From assembly GCA_023548195.1 (NCBI GenBank), contig JAJHZJ010000751.1:496001-560000 (forward strand): a DNA stretch of 64,000 bases. The letters are read 5' to 3'. The translations under genes were made by a program, and so were the position numbers. This document shows, in pieces, positions 23,931-35,200 of this stretch. The notes beneath the pieces were generated by a model that was given only the letters and a program-made list of their open reading frames with translations, searched no databases and was not told the DNA's origin. This stretch comes from Bettongia penicillata ogilbyi (lineage: Eukaryota > Chordata > Mammalia > Diprotodontia > Potoroidae). The first letter of the stretch is position 1; every line of letters starts with the position of its first letter.

Positions 23931-24365
23931 ATAGACTTATATGTACTAGTGTTAAGTGAAGTGAAGAGAGCCAGAAGAACATCAGACACAGCAATAGCCA
24001 CAGCATAGGAGCACTGTGTTTTGGTAGACTTAGTCCTTCACAGCAATTCAAAGACCTAAAACATTTCCAAAGGACTCAGGATGCAAAATGCCATCCACAT
24101 TCAGAGAAAGAACTATGGAGTCAGAACACAGAAGGAAGCAATTTTCTCCTTAGTTTTGTTTCATGAGAGGTTTCTCCCTTTCATTTAATCTTCTATGTAA
24201 CATGACAAGTGTGAAAATATGCTTAATAGGAATGTATGTGTAGAAATCATATAAGATTGCATGATGTTTTGAGGATGGCAGAGGGAGGGAGGGAGAGAAA
24301 ACTTGGAACTTCTGGAAGTGATTATTGACAACTGAAAACAAATTAATAAATTTTGGGAAAAAAAT

Positions 24366-25195
24366 TTAAAAAATGAGATTGTTAGAGATACTCCATTTAA
24401 AATAACTGTGGACAGAATAAAACTCATAGGAATATACCTTCCAAAATAAATTTAGGATCCATATGAACAAAAACATAAGAAATTTGTACACAAATATAAT
24501 CAGATTTTGATAAATGGGGAAATATTAGTTCTTCATGGGTAGGCCAAACAAATATAATAAAAATGACAATTTTATCAAAATTAATTATATATTGAATGAT
24601 ATTCTAATTTACTTTAATTAAAATTATTTTTTACAAAGCTAGCAAAAACAATAGTAAAATTCATTTGGAAACATCAAAGGGATTAGTGGGAAAAAATGTA
24701 AAAGAAGGAGGTTTAGTAGTGCCAGATCTTAAACTATATTATAATGCTGTAATTATCAAAACTCTCTGGTGCTAGCCAAGAAATAGAAAGGTAGATTCAT
24801 GAAACAGAAAAAACATACAATCTAGAAGTGAACGAAGTTTTGGGGAGAAAATTATTTTGTAAAAATCATTGAAGCTGGAAAACATTCTGGCAGAAATTGG
24901 GCATAATATCATTTGACACAATAAGGTCAAAATGGATAAATTACCTATATATAAAAGGAGAAATTAAAAGAAAATTTGAAATACATGAAACATATTAGCT
25001 ATCAGACTTATGGATAAGTGAACTATTTGTGAAGAAACAAGAGATAGTATCATGAGATGTAAAATGCATAATTCTGATTACATTCAATCAGTGTTTTCGT
25101 ACAAATAAAACTAATGTAGTCAATATTAGAAGGAAAATAGAAAAATGGATGTGGGGGATTTTATGGACTGTTTCTCTGATAAAAATCTCATATAT
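24366..25195 (+). pseudogene. L1 ORF2 fragment (thumb region onwards)
   Basis: Decayed coding parallel to 22480-23340 in the neighbouring L1: a PFKITVDRIKLIGIYLP-like stretch, then a KFIWKHQRD-like stretch near 24660 and a PDLKLYYNAVIIKTLW-like stretch near 24725. It ends without its own 3'UTR near 25195. If it belongs with 19306-19522, about 850 bp of reverse transcriptase are missing between them. Confidence 0.7.
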
Positions 25196-25549
25196 TACCA
25201 CCAACATAATATTCACAGCACCTACGATGGCCATGAATATAAGACTTGTGTCTAATGGTGGTCATCTCAAAGTTTGGTTTGGGGATGAGGGCAGAGAATG
25301 AAAGTTACATGGTAACGTTTTATTAAGTTTGAAAGGAATAGCAAGTTGTACATAATAGATGTGCAATTTCAGGTGTAATCCTATGTTTTTTTCTATCCCT
25401 CTTTGTTATGGGAGTGATTATTTTATTTATTTCATTTCTTAAGTTCAGAATAAAATAAATGATAAATACATTTTAAAAAGCATTTGCATTCTCAATATGA
25501 CTTACTTATACCAAACTATTTGCATGACACATTGATTCCTCCATTTCAC
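25196..25549. other. Possible member of the 52625 repeat family
   Basis: The start (aatattcacagcacctacga followed by ggccatgaatat) resembles aatattcacagcactggtgg and gactatgagtat at 52650-52682. The rest is unassigned. Confidence 0.3.
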
Positions 25550-25870
25550 TGGGTGGGTGGTATAGAAGATAGAGGGCCAGGCCAGGAGTTAGGAAGACCA
25601 CAGTTCAAATATGGCCTCAGATATTACAAGCTGTGTGACCCTGGGCAAATCACTTAGCCCTGTTTGCCTCAGTTTCCTCATCTCTAGCATGTGTTGGAAA
25701 AGTGAGAAACCAATATCTTCACCAAGAAAACCCTCAATGGAGTATGGAAGAATCATATAGGAAATGACTCAATGATACCAACAAGGAAAGAAAGTGTCTT
25801 TTGTCTTCTTTGTAGCCCTAACACTCAGCAAAATGCCTAACATATAGGAGATGTCTAATAACTGGTAGCT
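25550..25870 (+). mobile_element. WSINE1/Mar1-like SINE followed by an L2 tail
   Basis: 25550-25785 has the full SINE order (ggtgggtggtatagaagata, tgtgaccctgggcaaatcac, cctcagtttcctcatctc, accaagaaaaccctcaatgg). 25795-25870 is an L2-family 3' tail (cttctttgtagccctaacac, then aaaatgcctaacatatagga). Confidence 0.8.
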
Positions 25871-27044
25871 GATTTACTGCCCAATAAAATGACAACATGT
25901 GATAATTATAGGGCTTGAAGTTAGCATGCATGAAGTGTTTCCTAATTGATCTGTTTCTCAGTTTTTATAGGTTGAGTTCTCAGGAATTTCCTTAAAGAAA
26001 GATTAAGCATTCCATGTATAAAAATTTTCTGGAAAGATTTAATGCATTAAGCTAGTTTTTTTTTTCTTTTTTTTTTTAAGATAAACTTCTCTCCCTGAAC
26101 ATGCTTTAAATATTACTCACTGTATTGACATTCTGAACTTGTACCTCAATATCTTTGTATGTGAACTTTCACCTCTGATGAGACTGTTATTGATCTGGAC
26201 AACATCTAAAGCTGCTCAGATCTTTAAAATAAATCTTGTTTTCTTTATTTACTTTTTCCTTCTTAATGCATATTAAATCCTTTAGAAGTCTCCAATGTAC
26301 ACAACTCAACCATAATATTAGTCATGTGATAAGATAATTTTTTTAGTTTGACTAACTGGTAAAAAGTCTACTCGCAGCTGGTATTTCTTCTCATTACTTT
26401 TTGGTCCTTTTTAATGAATATGTCTTTGATGAGACATTACCACTCTTACATTCAAGAAAGATCTTTAAGAAGTAATCCCTTAAGTGACAGAATCATAGAT
26501 TTAGATGTGGAAAGGATTTTAAGGTCCTTAATAAAATCCAAACTCTCTCATTTTACAGAATAGGAAACTGAGACCTGAAGAGAAGTAAGTGGCAAGAGTC
26601 TTCAAAGACAGTGCTCTATGTTTCAGGGGCCCAGTTATTACAAAAGCTTTCAAGGAGAGGGCTGACATATCTACAGAGCTTGCTTCAGATTCTCCTTAGA
26701 TTCATGAAACCATGATATTATCTTAGCCCAGTAAAGGAAAGTGTAGCTGTGATCTACAACTGTATATAAAGAACTAAACTGACAGAAGCCATTTATTTCA
26801 CAGAGCGCTGGAGCAATTTATTATATAGATTCCTTCTCAAGGGTCAATGATGACATCACTTAAGAACTATTATCTCTTTAAAAATAAGGAGAGGTGGATG
26901 TTTTCTCCAACAGTCTGAGAGATCCTGGAATAACAAATTTGAAACCAGGTGAGTGACAGGGGATAATAAAGCAGTTCCTTAGTTAAAGAAGAAATTTTAT
27001 GCTGCATAAAGAGTAAGGTTTTTTTTTTTTAAATATTTTATCTC
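25871..27044. other. Unassigned; contains a possible TATA box and splice donor
   Basis: Mostly unrecognised. A small ancient SINE-like piece lies at 26490-26600 (aatcatagatttagatgtgg then ctctcattttacagaa). A TATATAAAG box at about 26763 is followed 180 bp later by a perfect donor-type cag|gtgagt at 26945-26953. No open frame of note links them. Confidence 0.3.
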
Positions 27045-27160
27045 CCATTAGAATGTAAGTTCCTAGAAAACACAGATTGCTGCATTTTTAGTTGTGATAT
27101 CTATTGTGTCAAGAATGGCGCCAGGGGCACAAAAGGCACTTAAAACTGCTTGTTGATGTA
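27045..27160 (+). mobile_element. L2-family LINE 3' tail
   Basis: Reads ccattagaatgtaagttcct, then a pyrimidine/T-rich middle, then aatggcgccaggggcacaaa and ggcacttaaaactgcttgtt. Confidence 0.65.
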
Positions 27161-27369
27161 TTCACTGAAAGACATATTTAATCACTTTTATTCCATTTAT
27201 TATCTTTGATGATGATTTTCCTCTCCTTTTCATTGAGACTCCAATGGAAAATATGATTTGAGATGGTAGTTAGATTTACATGTGTGAGAGCAAGCAAAGT
27301 AGGAACTTTTTGCTGTTTTTGTTTATACCAAGAAGTATAATGCCTCTGAATAATGTGATTAAGGAGAAT

Positions 27370-27720
27370 CTTTCCCATCCATTGTTGGGCTGCCCATTGA
27401 GGGAAGCTTGGTTAGGGCAGCTGTTTTGTGGGAGGGTCCCAAATATCTTTTGTTTTTTCTATTGAATCACTGGGTCAGAGGGTCATGCCCTCTGGCCCTG
27501 AAAAGTGTATAAATACTGTGAGGGTGAGGTTTTACTTTGGGGCTTAGTTTTTGGAAGAAGTACCAGTTGAGAGTCTGGGAAGCAGCTAAGCAGCTGTTCC
27601 CCTCCCACTTTGAAAACCCAGATGTTGGTGCTGCCCTCTCTGATAAAGGTGTAAGAAGTTAATGGTCACACAGTTTGGAAGCTCTATCTGTTGATTTTAA
27701 ATTTTTCTGAAACTTTATTT
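27370..27720 (+). mobile_element. LTR-like block with TATA box
   Basis: The block combines a tgttgggctgcc start near 27381, a strong TATA box in the context gtgtataaatactg (27507-27520), GC-richer sequence downstream and a tggtcaca end near 27670. No internal retroviral coding is next to it and no clear target duplication was found. A solo LTR of an endogenous retrovirus is the likeliest reading; other TATA-bearing repeats remain possible. Confidence 0.4.
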
Positions 27721-27879
27721 TTTATTTTCTATGATACTTGTATTTGTTTTAAGTTTTTGTTAACCCCTCATAAGTTGCCTTATCTTTCAGAGAAACAGAT
27801 CAAAGAATCTGTAGTAGCAGATCTCTTGTGTATGTTGGGGTACTCACCGATACTTAGCATTATAGAGAATGAAATGTGG

Positions 27880-27985
27880 GTATGTATACATACATATATG
27901 TAGATTTTACATATACATATATATATTTGTATATATACATGTATGTATGCATCTATTTATACATATATATGTATACTTATTTCGT
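27880..27985. repeat. (TA)/(CATA) low-complexity tract
   Basis: Alternating TATA, CATA and TGTA units over about 100 bp. Confidence 0.9.
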
Positions 27986-28074
27986 GTCAAGAAGCTAAGT
28001 TATAAACACTAAATTCAGTTAAAATTCTATTCCATAGACCTAAAGTAAAATAATGGTTACTAGAGTAATGATAC

Positions 28075-28330
28075 TGAGGAAGTTAGCTGGTATCACAAAT
28101 AGAGTTCTGGGTCTGGACTCAGGAAGACATAAGTTCAAATCTGGCTTTAGCTACTTACTTGCTGTGTGACTGTGAGCAAATGACTGAACCTTACTTTTCT
28201 AAACTATACAATGGAGATTATAATGGTACCGACCTGTCTGAGTTTGTTGAAAGCATCTAATATAATATTTGCTAATTGCTTAGACAGTGCCTGTACGTAA
28301 TAATTACATTATCATCTTCCCAGTTTAGGA
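28075..28330 (+). mobile_element. CORE-type SINE (MIR/Mar1-like)
   Basis: tRNA-like head with gacataagttcaaatctggc, then tgctgtgtgactgtgagcaa, then a CORE-like section (aatggagattataatggtac) and a tail reading gacagtgcctgtacgtaata. It differs from the WSINE1-like copies in its 3' half. Confidence 0.7.
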
Positions 28331-29639
28331 TATAAATCATTTAACTTTATTGAGTCTCTTGTGTTTTCTCTTTCATATTTACCTTTCTATGCTTCTCTTG
28401 AGTCTTGTATTTCTATTCAACTCAAGTCTTTTCACCAGGAATGCTTGAAAGGTCTCAATTTCATTAAACATTTATTTGTCAAAGTTATATCTTTGAACCA
28501 ACTTAGTAACAATAGATCTTAGAATGAAAGATTTCAATCTCTTCTTAAGGGCGAACAGGAAATACAGATTGGAGGCTTTCTAGAATCAACATTTTTCTGT
28601 TTTTGAGTCAATTAATTATCAAGTAATGATAATTAATTCACTGGATGTGTGAAATTCCAGAATGTGATTAGTTTTACTTTACAAATGAAAACTAAATAAA
28701 AGGTCCTTTTATTTGCTCATTGTTAACTATTATTTAATAATAGTAATAATCTATCCCTAAGCTTCAGTTTTTTGTTTCATGAAATTTATGTTTGATTAGT
28801 TTTCTAGATTACTTTGATGATACATAAATTGCTCCTCTCAAATTAGTGCATAGTGGGACCTTGAAGTAGTTTGACCTGTAGACTGATTTAATTTATTTAT
28901 TTAACAAAATTTTTCTTCTTTGGAAGTATATAAGATTATGACTACTTGGTTCTTGTTGTACCTCCCACTCTACCCATTGATCTCCAATAAGGAAGATTAT
29001 TTTTCCAACTGGAAATCCCTAATAGATAAAGCATTTAAATAAGTGAAGGGGGAGAAGGGGAATTGAGAACCCTAGGATCAAAGGTGAAATAATACATTAA
29101 AAATTAGCATTGATCATTCCATTTTGTTTTTTTCCACCATTTTGTAAAGTTAAGCTTCAACTCCATGTTAGTCACCTTATTTAGGAAATTTCACAGTTCT
29201 CTCCTGTCCCACTGTCACCTAACTTAAAAATACCATAAGAATAGCCTTTTCCCTCTTACCTCAGTTTCTCCCTACCCCCTTCTACTAGTGAGAAAATAGA
29301 TGTCCCAGTCCTTATAATCTTGTATTTCCTGTTTTTCACTCCTTCAAAATTGCCTCTTAACTGGGAAAAACCAAGTTCCAGGTATTTGATCTACTAAGAA
29401 AACTAGATCCAGTTTGTTTTTCTGACCAAACGAGTTGCCAAATAAATCACTTATCTGAATAAAACCTAGTTTCTTTTTTCCACTTAACAAATTACAAATA
29501 AAGATAAAAGTGTGAAAATGGGGATTCTTTAGGAGAAAGGGAAGAAATTCAGGAGACCATGGCAAAATAAAATTTATATTGAAATAAGATACTTACATGT
29601 ATAATAGGCGGAAACAATGTAGGTGATCTGATATAAATC
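28331..29639. other. Unassigned AT-rich sequence
   Basis: No gene, repeat family or simple repeat recognised. Confidence 0.4.
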
Positions 29640-30130
29640 CCAAAGTGAGACATTGCCTTAAACAATGTCAGTGGGGGAGAAATTAGCAAGAAATGAGCCT
29701 CACAAGAAAGGATAAATACAACAAACTACCCTTTGTTTGATTTTTTTTAAAGCTATATTGGGGAAAAAAAGAGAATGATCATGTATTTCTGATTGAAGTT
29801 GATGTAATAGAAGAAATAAATTATAGAGATAAAGATCAAGAACTCAGCTCTTATTTTGCTTCTGATTTAACTGACCAAACAATTAGAAAAAAAAGAATGA
29901 TCATTATACTGAAAAAGACGGATAAATTATTTGATGTTACTTTCTAAGGAGATCACCAGGGTGGTGTGGAAGGGCCTGGGCTTGACCCTTTGCTGAGGAA
30001 CAATTTTACCAGTGACTTGGATCAAAGTATGTATGATTTACTAGTCAAATGTGCAGATGGTGCAGGGATGTCAATACTAACGTGGAAAGAGAGAGTTCAG
30101 ATCCAAAAAAAATTTCCAAAAATTGGACCA
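29640..30130 (+). mobile_element. CR1/L3-like LINE, reverse transcriptase fragment
   Basis: Contains a stretch parallel to the CR1-clade block 'F-x-N-D-L-D-E-x-I ... KFADDT': ttttaccagtgacttggatc at 30005 and tagtcaaatgtgcagatggt at 30040, where the FADD equivalent has become CADG. Upstream, ctcagctcttattttgcttc (29845) fits the preceding ORF2 segment. The element continues after SINE insertions at 31270 and 32040. Confidence 0.65.
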
Positions 30131-30131
30131 T

Positions 30132-30402
30132 CAGGTTGATGTTAATATAGTCTTTGTTCAGTCATGCCCAACTCTTCATGATCCCATTTGGGGTTTTCTT
30201 AGCAGAGATATTTATCTTTATACAGTAGTTTACCAATTCCTTCTCCAGCTCATTTTACAAATGGGGAAACTGACTCAAACAGGGTTAGGTGACTCACCAA
30301 GAGTCACATCGTTAATAAGTATCTGAGGCTGGATTTGAACTCAGGAAGATGAGTCTTCCTGACTCCAGGCCTACACTCTGTCCACTGTGCCACCCAGCTG
30401 CA
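30132..30402 (-). mobile_element. WSINE1/Mar1-like SINE, near full length
   Basis: Minus-strand order is complete: 3' end cagtcatgcccaactcttca, then ttctccagctcattttacaa, then tttgaactcaggaagatgag and gtgccacccagctgc. The short direct repeat atatagtc lies on each side and may be a remnant of the target duplication. The SINE splits the CR1/L3-like LINE. Confidence 0.85.
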
Positions 30403-31269
30403 TGATATAGTCATAGAATTATAGATTGTAAATTTGAAAAGGACCTCAAGGGTCATATATGTCAGTGCCATTATTTTATAAATGTGGCCTCGGAAGGTAA
30501 AAAATAATATCTTCCAAGACTTCAAGCTTCTGAAGAAAATGGACATTTCTATTTGTATCTTTGTATTTCCTAGAGCTTTCACAGTTAGGCTCTGTTTTTA
30601 TTTTTAAAGTAATTTTTTAAACAAAAAAAAATTCATGGTTTTTAATTAACTTGCCCAACTAGGACATAAAGGTAGCAAGCAACAGGGGAAATAGAAAACA
30701 AGATGCTCTGACTCCAATTCCATGACCTTTTCTTTCATTTTTATTCATTCTTCCCCTTCCTCACAATGAAAAGCACATTGTATAAAACTCAAAATTTATC
30801 TTATACTTGACCTAAAAAAAGTAATGTTCAGGAGGCAACTGGGTGGCAGAGTAGATAGAATGTTATAGTTCATGTCAGGAAGATTTAGATTCTAATCCTT
30901 ACTCAGTCATTTAATAGGTATGTGACCTTGGCAAATCTTTTGACCTCAATATCTCAGTTTCCTCTTCTGTAAATTGAAGATAATAATAGTACCTAACTCC
31001 CATGGATGTTGTAATGACATAACAGAGATAACATAGGTGAAGTTAAAGAATATTATCATAATTTACTGTAATTTTAATGAATATCATTATTTTATATTTT
31101 AAAAATTATTTAATATTATGAGGTCTTGATAGACCAAAATTTTTATGAAAATAATGTTTTCTTTTATTCTTCTGCACCATAATCTCAATGAGCCAACAAT
31201 GCTACTTGGAAATAAAAAAAAGTTAATACATACTTTTATTGAAATAAAAAGAAATATAACATCCAGAAT
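30403..31269 (+). mobile_element. SINE fragments: ancient MIR-like piece and CORE-SINE
   Basis: 30410-30500 has the catagaattatagattgtaa ... ggacctcaagggtcatat layout of an ancient SINE seen also at 26490 and 46540. 30835-31060 is a CORE-SINE with caactgggtggcagagtaga, tatgtgaccttggcaaatc and gataataatagtacctaac. Between and after them the sequence is unassigned AT-rich. Confidence 0.65.
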
Positions 31270-31440
31270 AAGCAAGTAATCATACTGTTGCCCTAGTCAT
31301 GTCCCAGTTTGACTACATATGGAGTACTGAGTTTAGTTTTAGGTTCCATAATTTAGGAAGGAAATTGACATTTTGGAGCATATCTAGAAGTGTGATGCCA
31401 AGATGATGATAGGCTTTGAGACCATACTATTATGGTCTCA
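31270..31440 (+). mobile_element. CR1/L3-like LINE, downstream fragment
   Basis: Reads like the conserved CR1-clade ORF2 end: ctacatatggagtactgagt, then ggaaggaaattgacattttg and gtgtgatgccaagatgatga. It is the next segment of the element at 29640. Confidence 0.65.
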
Positions 31441-31529
31441 TTATAAAATGAATGAATGGTTTATTATAAAACATGATTCATCATGAAATAACAATAAAAA
31501 CAATAGCAGCAAAAAACCAGCAGCAATAA

Positions 31530-32037
31530 TAATACTAATAATAAATTTATATAGTGCTATCACATTTGCAAAATGCTTTACAAATATCTTATTTGATCCT
31601 TTCTACCCTGTGAAGAAGGTGATCTTGTCACCTCCATTTTACAAAGGAGGAAAGCTGAAGTACATAACACTGATACCCAAGGTGTATACTTCGTCATTCG
31701 TCATACAGCTAGGAAGAGTTTTTAGCTAGATTTGATCTAAAGTCTTCCTAATGCAAATCCAAAACTCACCCAACTGTATCACCAAGTTGTCTGGAAGTAT
31801 TTTTGTTGTTGCCAGGTCATTTTTGACTCTTCATTTAGAGTTTCCTTGGCAAAGATGCTAGAATAGTCTTACATCTTTTTCTCCAGCTCGTTTTACAGAT
31901 GAAGAAACTGAAGCTTACAAGGATAAATGACTTGTCCACGGTCACTTAGCTAGCAAGTGTCTGAGACCAAATTTGAGCTGAGGTCTTCATGATTCCAGGT
32001 CTGGCTCTCTATCTACTACACCACCTACCTGCCCTAT
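31530..32037 (-). mobile_element. Two adjacent minus-strand SINEs
   Basis: 31530-31797 is a CORE-type SINE (caaaatgctttacaaatatc, cctccattttacaaaggagg, closing caccaagttgtctg). 31799-32037 is a WSINE1-like SINE (tttttgttgttgccaggtca, ctccagctcgttttacagat, closing ctacaccacctacctgccc). They sit head to tail inside the CR1/L3-like LINE. Confidence 0.8.
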
Positions 32038-32390
32038 TACTTGCTTGGAATGTTAGCCTGAAGAAAATGGCAATATTTAAGTAAAGGAAATAAAAGTTAT
32101 GACAGAACATGAAAGCTTTCTTCAAATACACAGTGTCCAGTTAATTGGGAAAGGAAGTAAATTTGCTCTATTTGGTCCCAGAAGAACTAATGACAGTAAG
32201 TCAAAGCTGTGAAGAAGTAAAATGCAGTTTATCACAATGAAAACATATCCTGATAGCACTATATGAAAGTAGATTAGGCTGCCTTGGAAGGTTGTGGTTT
32301 CCCATTATTGCATGTCTTCAGGATAGGGTTGGGGTAGTACCTTGCTGGTTGTGTTAGAGTGAAGATTCCTGTTTAGCAACAGCTTAATTA
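32038..32390 (+). mobile_element. CR1/L3-like LINE, 3' fragment
   Basis: Contains tggcaatatttaagtaaagg, then taggctgccttggaaggttg and ttcccattattgcatgtctt, in the order of the CR1/L3 3' end, finishing with a gtgaagattcctgtttagca stretch. Confidence 0.6.
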
Positions 32391-33299
32391 GATCACTCCT
32401 AAGCTTTTTTGAACTCTGGTAGTCAGATATTTTTGGAATTGTTCATGATAGTTAAAATGACAGGACCTTCGAGAGAATGAGAGTCTGTCATCTTAGAATT
32501 CTTGGCTCATAGTCAATCTCTAGAAACTGACCAAGCTCATCATCTTTACAGACTTCAAGTCAATGTCAAAGATACTTTAAAACCCTTTGCTACACTCTCA
32601 ATTCCAGTGTTCTTCATTTCTAATCTTCTTCAATCATTCACCTGTATTCTAGTAGCCTCCGTTCCTCAGAATTATTATACCTTTGATAAAGTGATGTCTA
32701 AAACTCTTTGACCAAAACCCTCACACCTTGAATCTTTACCTCATCCACACTACTATTGGACTTGATTTCCCTTGGTTAGTTAGTATGTTTCTCAGTTACT
32801 AAGTTTTTCAAAGTTCATTATCTTTAAAACATTGCTTTCCTGTATAAATTGTTTGTTGGGTCTACTCACTTCACTTTGTATCAGTTCATTTAAGGGTTTG
32901 CAGTTCTCCCCCCCCCTTTTTCAGACACTATAATATTTTTTATAACAAAATAGTATTGAATGTATATTATATATGTGTGTGTGTGTATGTGTGTGTGTAT
33001 GCATATGTATGTATTTCAGTTATTTGCCAATTTATGGGCATCTCTTTAGTTCCAATTCTTTGCCTCCATAAAAAATGGTTTTCTACTTGAAGGATATTTT
33101 CTTTTCTTTCTTTTTCCAGATTTTGGCTTCTGATAAGACACTTTCCTGAGCCCTCTTCTTTGTCATTTTATCACTGGTAGTGATCACCTAGACTCTTTGA
33201 AATTGAAATAATTAGAAATAATTGAAATAGAAATATTAAAATATTGAATCACTGAAATAATAATTTCAATATTAATTTCTAGTATACTCTTTATCTTGC
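32391..33299. other. Unassigned, with (TG)/(TATG) microsatellite
   Basis: A TG/TATG tract lies at 32968-33015. Nothing else is recognised, though 33190-33260 is rich in aattgaaata units. Confidence 0.5.
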
Positions 33300-33599
33300 C
33301 TCGAGGATGAATTTTGAGCTCTGGGGTGCCTTTTCCTCCAGCAGGAGCTGACTGCTCCCTGTTTTGGCCTGGGTCTTTGTTCAAGCAGCTGTCTGCTCCT
33401 ATTCCATGACTCACCTCTCCAAGGTGGACAGACAGGCAGTTCTTATCTTCTGGTCCATGGATCCATTCCAAGCTGTCACCACTCCTGCCTGGGCTCTGCT
33501 TGCAATACAGTCTTGGGACACTCCTGTGGCTCCACAGAACTATAGCCACCACTAGTAGGAAACAATGCACAATTATCCCTGCCCCCCATACTTTCCTTT
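33300..33599. other. GC-rich block, unclassified
   Basis: A block clearly richer in GC than its surroundings, open on both strands for a while (minus frame 33184-33660, plus frame 33364-33555), with no domain recognised. It may be LTR or L1 5'UTR sequence belonging to the adjacent unclassified repeat. Confidence 0.35.
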
Positions 33600-33697
33600 T
33601 AAATTTACATATCCAGCCTGACCATGCCATATATGTAGTAGCAAACACCCAAGTATACACAGGAGAGCCTGCTATGCAGATTCTTCGATCTGCTTTT
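33600..33697. repeat. Unclassified interspersed repeat, copy 2 (left part)
   Basis: Aligns with 20415-20475 (gcaaacaccc, tacacagg). It is separated from its right part (34842-35200) by the L1 insertion. Confidence 0.5.
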
Positions 33698-34830
33698 ATT
33701 TTTTTTCAAATCTATTTATTTATTTGTTTTCAATTTTCAACAATCACTTCCATAAGTTTTAAATCTTCTCCCCCTCCCTCTCACCTCACTTCCCAAGATG
33801 GTTTGCAGTCTTATATGGGCTCTACACATACATTCTAATTAAACACATTTTCACATTAGTCATGTTGCATAGAAGAATTAAAGCAAATGAGAGGAAGTAT
33901 GAGCAAAACTAAAGAAAACCAAACTTAACACAAGAGGAAACAACTTGCTTCATTCTGCATTCTGATTCTGTGGTTCTTTCTCTCGATGTGGACGGCATTT
34001 TGCATCATGAGTCCTTTGGAAATATTTTAACTCCTTGTCTTCCTGTGGAGGACTAAGTCTATCAAAAACAATCCTCACACACTGTGGCAGTTTTCCTTGT
34101 TCTACTCACTTCATTCAGCTTCAGTTTAAGTCTATCCCAGTATTTATGAAGTTCTCCTGTTCATCATTTCTTATAGCACAGTAGTCTCCCTTTGCATTCA
34201 TATACCACAATTTCCTCAGCTATTCCCCAGCTGATGGGCATTTCCTCAGTTTCCAGATCTTGGCCACCACAAAATAAACAGGCATTAATATTTTCATATA
34301 TTCCAGTCCTTTCCCCATTTGTATGATCTCTTTGGAATACAGATCTAAAAGTGGCAACACTGGGTATGCATGGTTTTATTGCCCTTTGGATATAGTTCCA
34401 AATTGCCCTCAAGAATGGTTGGATAGGTGCACCACTCCATCAACAAAGCATTAGTGTTCCAATTTCCCCACACTTTCTCCAGCATTTGTCATTTTCCTGT
34501 TTTGTCATGTTAGGCAATCTGAAAGGTATGATGTGCTACCTCAGATTTGCATTTTTCTAATCAACAGTGATTTAGGGTATTTTTTCATATGACTACAGCT
34601 TTAATTTATTCCCCTGAAAACTGGCTATTCATATCCTTTGACCATTTATGAATTGAGGAATGGCTTCTATTCTTGTAAATTTGATTCAGATCTCTATATG
34701 TTTAGAAATAAGAACTTTATCACCAACATTAACTTTAAAAATTTTCAAAGTTTTCTGCTTCCCTCCTATTCTTGGTTGCATTGGCTCTGTTTGTGCAAAA
34801 TTTTTCTATTTAATGTAATAAAAATTATTA
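33698..34830 (-). mobile_element. 5'-truncated L1 with perfect target duplication
   Basis: The 11-bp direct repeat gatctgctttt lies at 33687-33697 and 34831-34841. Inside is a T-rich start (reverse poly(A)), the L1 3'UTR (cattctgattctgtggttct, gacggcattttgcatcatga) and the ORF2 C-terminal region in reverse, including the Cys-motif area near 34440-34490. About 1.13 kb long, truncated within ORF2. It lies inside unclassified repeat copy 2. Confidence 0.9.
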
Positions 34831-34841
34831 GATCTGCTTTT

Positions 34842-34959
34842 CTAAAAGGAAAGCAACGTTTGAAGGGTCAATAATCTTCTTTAATTACATGCCAACAGAG
34901 AAAATAAAAACAGAGAAATAAAGATCAACAGACAGGGTTTCTAAATGTCTGACCATGAG

Positions 34960-35032
<73 letters not shown>

Positions 35033-35200
35033 AGATAAACAGAGAGATAAAATTGTCTAACCATTACATACATATATAATTACCAGAGAGATAAACACCA
35101 ACATCTGGATTTTCAAAGTTGGGGGGGAGGTCCTTTGCCCAGAGTCTCACCTGGCACATGAAACTTCTTCCAAGCCCACTTCTAATATTTTCTTAAGAGA
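34842..35200. repeat. Unclassified interspersed repeat, copy 2 (right part), with (AT)n
   Basis: Continues copy 2 with ggaaagcaacgtttgaaggg, aaataaagatcaacagacag and ataattaccagagagataaa. An (AT)n run of about 34 units (34962-35029) has expanded inside it. Confidence 0.55.

Larger units (their letters stand above)
19525..24365 (+). mobile_element. Decayed near-complete L1 (ORF2 and 3'UTR)
   Basis: The element holds the endonuclease domain (19620-20395), linker and reverse transcriptase (20960-23000), C-terminal cysteine motif (near 23575) and a 3'UTR ending in an A-rich tail at about 24360. ORF1 is absent, so it is 5'-truncated just upstream of ORF2. An unrelated repeat of about 530 bp splits the end of the endonuclease domain (20420-20950). 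It lies inside another L1 ORF2: the reverse transcriptase fragment on its left and the downstream ORF2 fragment on its right are in the same orientation. Confidence 0.8.

Noticed and set aside
33184..33660. 158-codon minus-strand frame with a hydrophobic stretch
   Set aside because: It crosses a composition boundary into AT-rich sequence, ends in low-complexity text, and overlaps repeat copy 2.
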